Assembly: GCA_963797005.1 (NCBI GenBank)
Contig: CAWCOF010000011.1
Coordinates: 62,001 to 126,000, forward strand
DNA from: AWTP1-13 sp963797005
GTDB taxonomy: Bacteria; Pseudomonadota; Alphaproteobacteria; Rhizobiales; Hyphomicrobiaceae
Direction: 5' to 3'
DNA length: 64,000 nt
A program made the position numbers and the translations under genes. This document shows, piece after piece, positions 18,296-27,917 of this stretch (positions are counted from its first letter, which is position 1; the number at the start of each line of letters is the position of its first letter). A model generated the notes under the pieces. The model was not told the origin of the DNA. It saw nothing but the letters and a program-made list of their open reading frames with translations, and searched no databases.

Positions 18296-21254
18296 CTACA
18301 GCGCCGCATCCACCCGCTTCAGCGCCGCCTGCAGCTTCCGCGACGTCTCCTCGAAATCAGCGCGGCGCTCGCGGTTCTCCTCCACCACCTCGGGCGGCGC
18401 CTTCTCGACGAAGCTCGCGTTCGCCAGCTTGGCGTCGATCTTGGCGATCTCGGCCTTACACTTGTCCATCTCGCGCACGAGCCGGGCCCGCTCCGCACCC
18501 ATGTCGATGATGTCGCTGAGCGGCAGCGCAGCCGTCATGGCGCCGAGCACGATCTGCGCGGCCCCTTTCGGCGGCGCCTTGGCGAACGAGATGTCATCGA
18601 GGCGAGCGAGCCGCTCGATCGTTTCATCGTGGCTCTGGGCACGCGCGCGCTCGGCGGGTCCGGCGCCCACCAGCACCAGCGGGATCTTCGCCCCGCCCGG
18701 CACGTTCATCTCCGACCGCACCGAGCGCACCTCGCTGATCAGCTTGACCAGCCAGCCGATCTCCTCGTCGGCCTCCGCATTGGCGAGACCGGAGAACCTC
18801 GGCCACTCGCTGAGGCACAGCAGGTCGTCGCGCTCGATGCCGACCTCGACCAGCCGGGCCCACAGCTCCTCGGTGATGAACGGCATGAAGGGATGCAGCA
18901 GCTTCAGGATCTGGTCGAGCGCCCAGGCAGTGGTGGCGCGCGTCTCGGTCTTGGCCGCCTCGTCGGTGCCGATGAGGATCGGCTTGGCGAGCTCCAGATA
19001 CCAGTCGCAGAACGTGCCCCAGGTGAACTCATAGATCGCCGTTGCCGCCTCGTTGAACTTGTAGGCCTCGATGCCGGCGGTGACGGCCGCTGCCGTGCGC
19101 TCCACCTCGCCGGCGATCCAGCGGTTGAGCGTCGCCTTGACGCGCTTGGGCTGGAAGTCCTTCTGGCGCACGCACTCGTTCATCTCGGCGAAGCGCGCCG
19201 CGTTCCAGAGCTTGGTGGCGAAGTTGCGATAGCCCTCGATGCGCTGGTCGGAAATGCGGATGTTGCGCCCCTGCGCGGCCATGGCGGCCAGCGTGAACCT
19301 CAGCGCGTCGGCGCCGTACTCCTCGATCACGCCCAAGGGGTCCATGACGTTGCCCTTGGTCTTGGACATCTTCTGCCCCTTGGCGTCGAGCACCAGGGCA
19401 TGGATGTAGACGTCGTGGAAGGGCACCTCTTTCATGAAAGTGCGTGCCCATCATCATCATGCGCGCGACCCAGAAGAAAATGATGTCGTAGGCCGTGACG
19501 AGCGTGCTGTTGGGATAGTAGCGCTTGACCTCCTTGGTCGCCTCCGGCCAGCCGAGCGTCGAGAACGGCCACAGCGCGGACGAGAACCACGTGTCGAGCA
19601 CGTCCTCGTCGCGCCAGATCGCAAACTTACTGAGACCTTTACCCGTTTGTGGCGCATAAACAGAGTAGAAAGCCTCTTCTTCATTCGCAACAATCGTTAC
19701 ACGGTCGTTGCCATAGTATTCTCGGGCCAGCTTGATCGCCTCAAACTCCGAAACTGCAACGAACAACTTTTGGTCTTTGGCTGGAAGCCCGCTATCGCCA
19801 TGCTCGAGTGAGTCTCTGGTCGATCCAAACTTAAAACCATACCATGCCGGTATTTGGTGACCCCACCAGAGCTGTCTTGAGATGCACCACGGCTGGATGT
19901 TGCGCATCCAACCGAAGTAGACCTTCTCCCAATTCTCCGGGATGAACGTGGTCTTGCCGGTCTCGACCGCGGCGATGGCTTTCTTCGCCAGCTCACCAGC
20001 ATTGACGTACCACTGATCGGTCAGCCAGGGCTCAACCAGCGCATTGCCGCGCTGCGCGTGTGGGACGGCGTGTGTATGGGCTTCGATCTTTTCGACTAGG
20101 CCTCTGGCCTCAAGTCTCTCAACGATCATCTTGCGGGCTGCAAAACGATCCACGCCGTTCAATGTCTTGATTGTTTGATCAAGATCGAGATTGAACTCAA
20201 CACCCAAAGTGAAATCGATATTGGGCTGCAGCAACAATTGTCCCTTTGCGTCAAAGATGTTGATCGAGCGTATGTTGGGGTGCCGCCTACGAACCTCGAA
20301 GTCGTTGAAGTCGTGCGCCGGCGTGATCTTGACCGCGCCCGATCCCTTCTTGGGATCGGAATAGTCATCGGCGACGATCGGGATCTCGCGCCCGACCAGC
20401 GGCAGCTTGACCGTCGCCTTCGCCTTGATCAGCGCCTGATAGCGCTTGTCCTTGGGATGCACCGCAACGGCCGTGTCGCCCAGCATGGTCTCGGGCCGCG
20501 TGGTGGCGACGACGATGTAGTCCTTGTCGTAGCCTGCCACCTTCGCCGTCAGGGGGTAGCGGAAGTGGTAGAGGTGCCCGGACGGATTGCGGTCGAGCGC
20601 CTTGCCGAGCGCCTTGGCGTCGAACGGCTTCTCGGCATCGCCCGCGGTCCAGTTGAAGGCGCCCTTCACCTCGACCATGTCGACCTCGAGGTCGGAGATG
20701 GCGCTCTGGAACTCCGGGTCCCAGTTGACGAGGCGCTTGTCCTTGTAGATCAGCCCGGCCTCGTAGAGATCGACGAAGGCCTTGATCACGGCCTTCGACA
20801 GCCCCTCGTCCATGGTGAAGCGCTCGCGGCCCCAGTCGCAGGAGGCCCCGAGCCGCTTGAGCTGACTGATGATGGTGCCGCCGCTCTCGGCCTTCCACGC
20901 CCACACCTTCTCCAGGAACTTCTCGCGGCCGATCGTGCGCCGGTCGGGCTCCTGCCGCTCCATCATCTGCCGCTCGACCACGAGCTGGGTCGCGATGCCG
21001 GCGTGGTCGGTGCCGGGCTGCCAGAGCACGTCGCGGCCGCGCATGCGCTCGAAACGGCACAGGATGTCCTGCAGCGTGTTGTTGAGCGCGTGCCCCATAT
21101 GCAGCGATCCCGTCACGTTGGGTGGCGGGATCACGATGCAGTAGGGCTTGGCCTTGGCGCGTTCCGGCCGGCCGGCCTTGAAGGCCCCCGCCTTCATCCA
21201 TGCGTCATGGATGCGCGCCTCGATCTCGGCTGGCTGATAGGTCTTTTCGAGCAT
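18296..21254 (-). CDS. valS: valyl-tRNA synthetase, interrupted by a 1-base shift
   Basis: Class I valyl-tRNA synthetase (EC 6.1.1.9). The first frame (21254 to about 19440) holds the HIGH motif PPPNVTGSLHMGHALN, the editing domain and the WVARMMMMGTHF segment. The second (to 18296) holds VYIHALVLDAKGQKMSKTKG, the anticodon-binding domain and the C-terminal coiled coil ending LKRVDAAL. They join if one A of the AAA at 19437-19439 is dropped (GTHFMKEVPF). As valS is normally essential and single-copy, a base-calling error is likelier than loss. Stretches near 19630-19860 and 20060-20300 are markedly AT-richer than the rest. Lies downstream of the PopZ-like gene, a conserved order. Confidence 0.95.
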
Positions 21255-21393
21255 GAAAGGGCAGTCGGCTCAATCTGGAGTGGAGGAGGCTGCTGGTAGG
21301 CCCCGCCTATGCCCGCTGTCAACTCGCGCGGCAAGCTGAGCGAGCCCGCGACATCGTGCGGCCGGCTTGCGCGCGCGGCCCGAGCCGGTGGGA

Positions 21394-22398
21394 TCAGGTT
21401 TCTATCACATCCGGCTTGTCTGCGGTGACCCGGGCGACCTCCTCGCGCACGACCTTTTCGACCAGGCGCGGCAGGTTGGTCTCGAGCCAGTTGCGGATCA
21501 CCGGCTCCAGCAGCTGCCCGATCATACCCTCCAGAGCGCGCGCCTGCGCGGCCACCGCCGGCGGCGATTCCTTGAGGGTGCGGCGACGCAACTCCTCCAG
21601 CGTGGCAGCCATCGTCTCGACCGCCGGCTCCGCCGCCGGGTCCGACGGATGCGGTACGCCACCGGCGGGAGTTGGCGTGGCAGCCGCTGCGGCAGGGCCC
21701 GGGGGCGCTGCCTGCGGGGCAGGCACCTTCTCGGGTGGAGGCGCCTTGACCTCCGGCTTCTCGTCCTTGGCCTTCTCCGGCGGCGCAGCCTCCGCAACCT
21801 TCGCAGGCTTGGGAACAGGCGCCGGCTGCGCCGCCTTCACCGACTCCGCCGCCTTCACCGGCTCCGCTTCGGCAGGGGCCCCCTCCCCGCCTCCGAACAG
21901 CGGCGGCAACGAGGAGCGAAGCGTCTCTAGCCGCGTGAGTGCTGCCTCTTCCTCTTCACGCGGCGTGGCGATGCTCTGTTCCTGAGGAGGCTTCAGCGTT
22001 TCCTCATCCGGGACCGGCTGTGCCGGCTCGCTCGCGGGCGCGGGTTGACGCGCCAGGAACCAGAGGGGGTCCTTCTGCTCGCCGCCCGCCGGCGCGGATG
22101 GGGCTTCGCCCTCGACCGTGGCACTTGGCTCCTTCGAGGGAGCCGGCGCCAGCAGGTCGGCAAGGTCGTCATCGGCAAAAGTCTCGCCGCTGCCGGACCC
22201 GTTCAGCGCTACCGCCAGCTGCCCCGGCAGAGAATCACTCTTGGCGGGCGTCGACTCCCGCGGATCGACCGCCGGTCCAGGCTCGACCGATGCGGAGCCA
22301 TCGGCTTCGCCCTGCACTTCCTCTTCTGCCAGCGCCCTGCGGATCGACGCCAGAATCTCCTCAAGGCTTTGAGTCGGCTTCGGTTCGGGCTTGTTCAT
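21394..22398 (-). CDS. PopZ-like polar organizing protein (DUF2497)
   Basis: 334 residues. The N-terminal helix (QSLEEILASIRRALAEEE) and the C-terminal block (LEGMIGQLLEPVIRNWLETNLP ending VVREEVARV, quoted in parts) are the two conserved ends of DUF2497/PopZ. A long Pro/Ala/Glu-rich disordered middle of about 200 residues separates them; in PopZ this acidic linker sets condensate properties. PopZ forms a polar matrix that anchors chromosome partition and cell-cycle proteins. Location between tolC and valS is typical for the family. Confidence 0.9.
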   Translation of the reverse strand: MNKPEPKPTQSLEEILASIRRALAEEEVQGEADGSASVEPGPAVDPRESTPAKSDSLPGQLAVALNGSGSGETFADDDLADLLAPAPSKEPSATVEGEAPSAPAGGEQKDPLWFLARQPAPASEPAQPVPDEETLKPPQEQSIATPREEEEAALTRLETLRSSLPPLFGGGEGAPAEAEPVKAAESVKAAQPAPVPKPAKVAEAAPPEKAKDEKPEVKAPPPEKVPAPQAAPPGPAAAAATPTPAGGVPHPSDPAAEPAVETMAATLEELRRRTLKESPPAVAAQARALEGMIGQLLEPVIRNWLETNLPRLVEKVVREEVARVTADKPDVIET

Positions 22399-22574
22399 TG
22401 CGCCACCTCACTCTTGCGCCGCCCCACCAAGAGGGTTCCCGCGCTCCCACGCGGCGCATATGCACGCGATCTTGCTCCTGTCGGTTTCTATAGCGGACCC
22501 GCGCCGGCTTCACCAGGGCGCGAGGCCTCCCGCAGGAGAGTGCGGCTGCGGCGGTTGAAAACAAGATTACCGCG

Positions 22575-24014
22575 CTACTTCACGGGCTTGTGGGCCTGCT
22601 CCGGCGGCGTCGCCTGCAGCACCTCATGCCGACCATCGTCATGGGTTATCGAGATATCGAACCACTTGCGGCGCACTTCGAGGTAATGCGCCTCGGGATC
22701 GTAAACCAGCGAGGCCACGCCCAATTCCTGGGCATTGAGGCGCCCGACCGTCGAGAGCACGGTATAGGAGGCCACCACAAGGTTGCGGCGCGTGGTGACG
22801 AGGTTCACCTCGGAGTTCAGCAGCTCCTGCTCGGCGTTCAGCACGTCGAGCAGCGTGCGCTGGCCGACCCGCTCCTCCTCGCGCACGCCGGTGAGCGCGA
22901 TCCGGTTGGCATCGACGCTGGACTGGTCGGATTCGAGCTGCGCACGGGATGCCGCAAGCTGCGACCAGGCCGCAACGACACCAGCCTGCACCTCGGTGCG
23001 CGCCTGCTCGATCTGCTGCAGGCGGCTCACGTGGGTATGCTTGGCCTGGCGGACCCGGGCCTCCACCTCGCCCCCGGAATAGAAGGGGACGGTCAGGCGC
23101 CCGGTGACGGTGGTCGACTCCACGCTGTCGATACCGGTCGACGTGTCGAAGCGCTTCCCGTAGCTGGCCTCCAGCTGCACCTGCGGCAACCGCTCGCCAC
23201 GGATGCGGTCGACGACATGGCGCGCCGCCTGCTCTTGATACAACGCGGCGACCACGGTCGGGCTCTCGCGCCCACCGATCTCGACGCTCTCCTGTACCGA
23301 TTTCGGCACCAGCGTGCTTGGACGCGCGTCCACCAGATTGCTCGGCGGATGGCCGACAACGCGCTCGAAGGTGGCGCGACTGGTCTTGAGGTTGGAGCGC
23401 GCCAGATCCAGCGCCGAGACGGAGGCCGCGCGGCGGGCCTGCGCCTGCGCCACGTCCGTGCGGGTCACCTCGCCGACGTTGAAGCGGTCCTGGGTCGCCC
23501 TCAGGTCGCGCGTCAGCACGGTCACGTTGTTCTCGCGCAGGCGCACGATGGCCTGGTCGCGGACAACATCCATGTAGGCCGTCACCGCTTCCAGCAGCAC
23601 CGACTGCTCGACGCTGCGCAGCGTCTCGCGCCCCGCCCGCACCGTCGCCTCAGCCTCGGCGACCGTATTGACGACGATGAACCCGCGAAAGATCGGCTGC
23701 ACCAAGCCGACGGAGTAACCGTGCGGATTGGTGTCCACCGTGCCCCCGGGGCTGGTCGTCGTGCGCAGGAAGGAGGTATCGGCGCTGCCGTTGACGGTCG
23801 GACGAAAGCCCGACAGTGCGCGCGGCACCTCCTCGTCCGTCGCCCGCAGCGTGGCGCGGGCAGCGTCCAACCTGGGATTGAACTTGTAGGTGGCCGCGAG
23901 GGATTGCTTGAGTGTCTCGGCGTCGGCCGTCCCCATCGGCATCCACGCCAGGATGCATGAAAGCGCCAGGACGCTCACGCCCCAGCGCGACCGATGCGTT
24001 TGCCGGTCTCTCAC
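22575..24014 (-). CDS. tolC: TolC-family outer membrane efflux channel
   Basis: 479 residues with a signal peptide (SVLALSCILAWMPMGTADA) and two OEP repeats. Blocks seen: SLAATYKFNPRLDAARATLRA near the mature start, NVGEVTRTDVAQAQAR, and GQRTLLDVLNAEQELLNSEV, the hallmark equatorial segment. It is the trimeric outer membrane exit duct for type I secretion and RND/EmrAB efflux, and could serve the efflux pair at 53.8-57.1 kb. pcm lies upstream on the same strand. Confidence 0.94.
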   Translation of the reverse strand: MRDRQTHRSRWGVSVLALSCILAWMPMGTADAETLKQSLAATYKFNPRLDAARATLRATDEEVPRALSGFRPTVNGSADTSFLRTTTSPGGTVDTNPHGYSVGLVQPIFRGFIVVNTVAEAEATVRAGRETLRSVEQSVLLEAVTAYMDVVRDQAIVRLRENNVTVLTRDLRATQDRFNVGEVTRTDVAQAQARRAASVSALDLARSNLKTSRATFERVVGHPPSNLVDARPSTLVPKSVQESVEIGGRESPTVVAALYQEQAARHVVDRIRGERLPQVQLEASYGKRFDTSTGIDSVESTTVTGRLTVPFYSGGEVEARVRQAKHTHVSRLQQIEQARTEVQAGVVAAWSQLAASRAQLESDQSSVDANRIALTGVREEERVGQRTLLDVLNAEQELLNSEVNLVTTRRNLVVASYTVLSTVGRLNAQELGVASLVYDPEAHYLEVRRKWFDISITHDDGRHEVLQATPPEQAHKPVK

Positions 24015-24256
24015 GTATCCCCCTCAGTCCTGCCGAAAAATTCCTGTGCGCATGCCGCCCCGGGCTCTCCGGTACCCGCTAGCTTGGCGGTCCCTCACCT
24101 GATGGTCCTTACGCAATTCTTGGCATAAACGTTTCAACAGAAACGCTATATCGGCCTCCCGCGGCCCGGATTCTCGGGCGGCGTTGCCAACTTTCAACAC
24201 TCAAAGCTTGGAATGGAAGTATCCACAACAAGCGCGCCGGGGCGGCTGGCGCTCGT

Positions 24257-24928
24257 TCAGAAGACGAAGCCGACCGTGCGCTCGAAGCCAGGCAACGGCG
24301 GCGCGTCGGCGTCGAAGGCAGCGCGCGTATCGAAGGTGGTGCCAGTGCGTTGATACACCTGAGCGCGGCCAAGGCCTCCGTCCGCGAGCACGGCAACGAG
24401 CCGGCCGCCCTGCCGGAGCTGGTCGAGCAGCGACTGCGGCACCTCGGGCGCCGCGCCGTTGAGAAGGATGGCCGCGTAGGGACCATGGTCTGGCGCACCG
24501 GCCCGCAGGGGGCCGGGCACCACCATGGCATTCGTCAGTCCCAGCTCGCGCAAGGCCGCCGTGGCCGAGGCCGCCAGCACCGCGTCGGATTCGACGCCGA
24601 CGACGCGCCCCACGAGCCTGGCCAAGACGGCAGTGGAGTAGCCGCTGGCGCAGCCGACATCGAGCACGGCGGCACCGGCCGCGATGTCGGCGAGTTGCAC
24701 AAGCTTGGCGAAAACCCGCGGCGCCAGCAGAAAGCGCGCTTGGCCCTGCTCCCCGCCGCGCCGCACCGGTGCGGCGCCGTCCATGTAGGCAAGCGATCTC
24801 AGCTCAGCGGGCAGGAAGGCCTCGCGCGGCACCTCCAGCATGGCGTTGATGATGCGCCGGTCGGTGACGTCGCTGGGACGCACCTGGCTTTCGACCATGT
24901 TGAGACGCTGTTGCTTGCTGTCGATCAT
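24257..24928 (-). CDS. pcm: protein-L-isoaspartate O-methyltransferase family protein
   Basis: 223 residues from the ATG at 24928; the frame extends upstream but that part is not protein-like. SAM motif I is VLDVGCASGYSTAVLARL; FLPAELRSLAYMDGA and the C-terminal GRLVAVLADGGLGRAQVY fit the alphaproteobacterial PIMT branch found beside tolC. PIMT methylates isoaspartyl residues for repair (EC 2.1.1.77); this branch diverges from E. coli Pcm, so activity is inferred. Confidence 0.9.
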   Translation of the reverse strand: MIDSKQQRLNMVESQVRPSDVTDRRIINAMLEVPREAFLPAELRSLAYMDGAAPVRRGGEQGQARFLLAPRVFAKLVQLADIAAGAAVLDVGCASGYSTAVLARLVGRVVGVESDAVLAASATAALRELGLTNAMVVPGPLRAGAPDHGPYAAILLNGAAPEVPQSLLDQLRQGGRLVAVLADGGLGRAQVYQRTGTTFDTRAAFDADAPPLPGFERTVGFVF

Positions 24929-25155
24929 GGATTGGCGGGAGTTCGGGTCGCGGAGCGGGCGCCGCGAGGGCGCCAACATGGGGGCAACTCTAACCCGGCT
25001 CGGCGCTACGCCGCCAGCCAGAGCTGATTGGCGTGCGTGCAGCCAATCGCCGCAAACAAGGGCCCTTCGAGCCGCCCCGCGCGCACCCCGGGACCTCCGT
25101 CCCCCGCATTTGCCATCCGGGAAGGCTGCGTGATACATGCTCGGGCCCTGGAGAT

Positions 25156-25229
25156 GGCCACGTGGCGGAGTGGTTACGCAACGGTCTGCAAAACCGTGTA
25201 CCCCGGTTCAATTCCGGGCGTGGCCTCCA
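25156..25229 (+). tRNA. tRNA-Cys (GCA), CCA encoded
   Basis: A 74-base cloverleaf: acceptor GGCCACG pairs with CGTGGCC, anticodon stem ACGGT/ACCGT around loop CTGCAAA with GCA at 25188-25190, T-arm CCCGG-TTCAATT-CCGGG, discriminator T and encoded CCA. An accessory region starts directly after it, so it may be the attachment site of an old island. Confidence 0.95.
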
Positions 25230-25268
25230 CCTCTAAGGAATTTCAATATCTTAAGCCCCGGTGGGACA

Positions 25269-25345
25269 CTAGGTGGGACAATTCCAACATTCGCTTCCCT
25301 TCTCGGCGGGCTCTGGCGCGAATGTTGGAATTGAAGGACCACTAG
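25269..25345. repeat. CTAG-ended palindromic element, copy 1
   Basis: A 77-bp element with CTAG at both ends and perfect 14-base arms ATTCCAACATTCGC (25281-25294) and GCGAATGTTGGAAT (25318-25331) around a 23-base loop. Outer parts are partly paired. It starts 40 bases after tRNA-Cys; its right CTAG is the left boundary of the insertion sequence. Confidence 0.75.
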
Positions 25346-26787
25346 GAGCCCGTCCAGTTAGGGTCTGGTGGTGCTGGTTTGTGGACGATAGCTGGCTCAG
25401 GCTGCCCTGGCGAGCTTGAGGAGGTTGTGGGCGGTGCAGATGATCGCCCACTCGGCGCGCACCTTGGCAGCGCCGCGCAACAGGAACTGGCGGAAGCCCC
25501 TTGCCTGTTTGATTTGCCCGAACACCGGTTCCACGATCTGTTTCCTGAAGCGGTAGCGGCTGCGCCAGCCGGCCCGCTTCAGTTTTCGCCGCATGGCCTG
25601 GGTGAGCTCGCCGCCGAGCCTGCGCTTGGCGTCGGCGGGGCGCTTGGCCCGTCCGGTTGCGATATAAGCCCTGATGCCGCGCGCCTCGAGCGCGGCGAGG
25701 TTGGCCTCGCTGCAGTAGCCGGCATCGGCCGAGGCCTCCGCAGGCTTATGGCCGAGGTTCGTCTCGATGCCGTCGACGAGCGCGACCAGCTGATCCTGAT
25801 CGCTCGTGCTCGGCGTCAGCCCGTGCGCCACGATGACCTGCGCCTCGCCGTCCACCGCAGCCTGCGCGTTGTACCCTTGGATGTAGCCGTCCTTGGTCTT
25901 CAGGATGCGGCTCTCGGGATCGGTGAAGTTGCGCTGGGCTTTCGCATCGGGCTTGCCGCTCGGCGGTCTCGGCGTCTTGCCGTTCTTTTTCCGGCCCTCC
26001 GCCTTGCGCTTTGCCTCCGCCTCGGCACGCCGCCGCGCCTCGGCCTCGGCAGCCGCCTTGGCTTCTGCCTCCAGCGCCGCCTTGGCCTCGCGGATCTTGG
26101 CCAGACGCTTCTCCTTGTCGGCCACCCAATCGGGCAGTTCGTCGCCACGCTTGTCCTTCCCGAACGCGCGATCCTCCTCGGCATCGGCAGCCTCCGCCGC
26201 CGCCAGCCAGCGATCGACTTCGGCCTTCAGCTCAGCTTCCCGCTTCTTCATGCGATGGTAGCTCATCGCCTTGTGTTTCGACGCATTCGCCTTGATCTTG
26301 GTGCCGTCGAGCGCCACGTGCCCGAGCTTCACCAGCCCCGCCGTCTCGGCCAGCCGCAGCACCTGCACGAACAGCCCCGCCAGCGCCTCCAGGTGCCGCT
26401 TGCGGAACTCCGAGATGGTGCGGAAGTCAGGCGGATCGAGCGCCACGATCATCATGAAGTCGGCCCGCTCCCGACAAGCTTTGGCGATCCGGCGCGAGGA
26501 GTAGAGACCGACCGCGTAGGCGTACAGCAGCAGCGCCACCATCATCCGCGCATCGAACGGCGGTTGGCCCAGAGCGCTGACGTAGCGCGACGTGATCCCG
26601 CCCAGATTCAGGCTCTCGCGCACCAGCGCAACCACGAAGCGGGCCAGGTGATCCTCGGCCACGAAGTCGCCGATCGACGCCGGCAAGAGCTGCGTCTGAT
26701 CGATCTTCCAGGGACGAAAGTGCTTGCTCATGCCCTGGACAGAATCCAACTCGCGCCCGAATATCCAGCCACTACTCGGACAGGCTC
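25346..26787 (-). mobile_element. insertion sequence, IS1182-like
   Basis: 1,442 bp. Imperfect inverted ends: GAGCCCGTCCAGTTAG on the left and, read inward from the right, GAGCCTGTCCGAGTAG. Both are flanked by CTAG (25342-25345 and 26788-26791), which fits a 4-bp target duplication. A single intact transposase fills the element. The target CTAG is the terminus of the palindromic element. Confidence 0.85.
25397..26731 (-). CDS. IS1182-family transposase (DDE)
   Basis: 444 residues from ATG 26731 (MSKHFRPW). N-terminal IS1182-type domain with LLPASIGDFVAEDHLARFVV and YSSRRIAKACRERADF; catalytic Asp in HVALDGTKIKANASKHK, second Asp in ASADAGYCSEANL, Glu in IVEPVFGQIKQARGFRQFLLRG. Between them lies a Glu/Ala/Lys-rich coiled insert (about residues 165-245), typical of the family. 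No frameshift or stop, so the element may be active. Confidence 0.93.
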   Translation of the reverse strand: MSKHFRPWKIDQTQLLPASIGDFVAEDHLARFVVALVRESLNLGGITSRYVSALGQPPFDARMMVALLLYAYAVGLYSSRRIAKACRERADFMMIVALDPPDFRTISEFRKRHLEALAGLFVQVLRLAETAGLVKLGHVALDGTKIKANASKHKAMSYHRMKKREAELKAEVDRWLAAAEAADAEEDRAFGKDKRGDELPDWVADKEKRLAKIREAKAALEAEAKAAAEAEARRRAEAEAKRKAEGRKKNGKTPRPPSGKPDAKAQRNFTDPESRILKTKDGYIQGYNAQAAVDGEAQVIVAHGLTPSTSDQDQLVALVDGIETNLGHKPAEASADAGYCSEANLAALEARGIRAYIATGRAKRPADAKRRLGGELTQAMRRKLKRAGWRSRYRFRKQIVEPVFGQIKQARGFRQFLLRGAAKVRAEWAIICTAHNLLKLARAA

Positions 26788-26804
26788 CTAGCAAATATTG
26801 GGTT

Positions 26805-26883
26805 CTAGTGGAGCTTTGGATTTGACATTCGCTTCGCGAGGACGCGGCTGGGTGGGTAGCGAATGCCAAATCCGCTCCACTAG
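26805..26883. repeat. CTAG-ended palindromic element, copy 2
   Basis: A 79-bp element starting CTAGTGGAGC and ending GCTCCACTAG. Inner arms GGATTTGACATTCGCT and AGCGAATGCCAAATCC pair with one mismatch; the left arm has an extra TTT. It shares CTAG ends, size and the CATTCGC arm tip with copy 1, on the other side of the IS. Confidence 0.75.
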
Positions 26884-27114
26884 GTCGGACAATTTCCGTT
26901 CCTGTCCCGATCGCTTTTCGCCCCTAACCCCTCCGCGAACGGAGCTGTGAATTTCCTTCGAAGTCCGCTTGATGCGAAGCGCCTGATTCCTTAGCGATTG
27001 ACTGCCGACTCTGAGGATAGGCTCTCGCTATCGCCAAGGGCCCGACCCTATGCGCTTCCTTGAGCTCTGCCAACCGGGGAAGCTGCAGGGTGACGGGAGT
27101 GCGGTTGCGGTGAC
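26884..27114. other. non-coding region, possibly decayed
   Basis: No believable frame on either strand; composition is less GC-biased than the core genes. It separates the palindrome from remnants of small genes. Confidence 0.4.
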
Positions 27115-27115
27115 C

Positions 27116-27261
27116 ATGAGTTCGAGATCGAGCGGCGCATCCTCGGCCACAGCGAGGTGCAGTCTTGGAGGCTCGCCTTCGACGGCGACAAGGTTGTCAT
27201 CAGATTCGAAAACACCGACGGCTACAAGCAGGAGCTGCACGGCGTGGCCGCCGCCGAGTAA
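27116..27261 (+). pseudogene. small gene remnant with probable 1-base deletion
   Basis: From 27118 the frame reads EFEIERRILGHSEVQSWRL, then FDGDKVVIRFENTDG and HGVAAAE before TAA, with protein-like codon use. No start codon exists in that frame, and a stop lies just upstream at 27091. Adding one T after ATGAG at 27116-27120 gives an ATG-started product of about 49 residues (MSFEIERRIL). Family not recognised. Either a decayed gene or a sequencing slip. Confidence 0.45.
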
Positions 27262-27431
27262 AACCAAGAATACATTGAGCGGCAGTGACATTGCAGGTCG
27301 GCAATGGGTCACAGGCAGACCTCGGACTGACCTCCATGGCACGTCTCAAACACCCCCAAGAGCAAACGAACGGCTGCAGCGGAAAATACTTCCGCCTCGT
27401 GCCAGGATCTGACATTTCGACGACGAGTTTT

Positions 27432-27632
27432 TCAGGGCATCAGCATCATTGCCGCAGCCATGACAGCGATCATCACCGCGGCCATGATGGCTAGATGGAG
27501 CGGCGTCATCATGTGGCGGAGGAGGGCGAACCTGGTCCCTTCGGGTAGAAGCGCCATGCCGCATCGCGGACACTTGCCCGGGTTCGCCTCGCGCACCTCC
27601 GGATGCATCGGGCAGGTATAGATCACGGCCAT
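27432..27632 (-). CDS. small heavy-metal-binding-domain protein
   Basis: 66 residues. The N-terminus is the heavy-metal-binding domain found at the start of copper/silver efflux proteins: YTCPMHPEV followed by PGKCPRCGMALLPEG. A hydrophobic helix (LAIMAAVMIAVMAAAMMLMP) ends the protein, placing it at the membrane. An AGGAGG lies just before the ATG. Last gene of a short minus-strand run with the two upstream genes. Confidence 0.85.
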   Translation of the reverse strand: MAVIYTCPMHPEVREANPGKCPRCGMALLPEGTRFALLRHMMTPLHLAIMAAVMIAVMAAAMMLMP

Positions 27633-27653
27633 CGTCGCCTCCTAGTGAACCCG

Positions 27654-27917
27654 TTAAGCTTGAAGCGAGCGCCGTCGCTCCTCGTATTCGGCTTGATCGA
27701 TTTCACCGCGAGCAAAACACTCGTTCAGCATCTGGAGCGCCGACTTCTGTTCGCACCCACCCGTCGGTCGGGTTTTGGTAGCCGGCCGAGATGAGAGATA
27801 AGACATGGTCTGCATGCGTAACCATTCCCTGAATCCAATCAAGCAGTCCCATGTCGTGATAATTCGCGGTCTTGGAGAGAAATTGTAACGCTTAGTATCA
27901 GGAGAGTTGACGAGCAC
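27654..27917 (-). CDS. SHOCT-domain protein, start uncertain
   Basis: The last 30 residues (ALQMLNECFARGEIDQAEYE) are a SHOCT domain, a short oligomerisation helix pair usually at the end of small membrane proteins. The upstream part lacks the usual Trp/Met-rich transmembrane helix. The GTG at 27917 overlaps the preceding stop; an ATG at 27806 is the alternative. The N-terminal half may be frameshifted. Confidence 0.6.
   Translation of the reverse strand: MLVNSPDTKRYNFSPRPRIITTWDCLIGFREWLRMQTMSYLSSRPATKTRPTGGCEQKSALQMLNECFARGEIDQAEYEERRRSLQA

Noticed and set aside
25156..25229. Integrase or phage remnant beside tRNA-Cys
   Set aside because: No integrase, excisionase or tRNA-end repeat found within the window.
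27654..27917. Full SHOCT membrane protein
   Set aside because: Only the C-terminal SHOCT helix pair is convincing; the expected transmembrane part is not visible.
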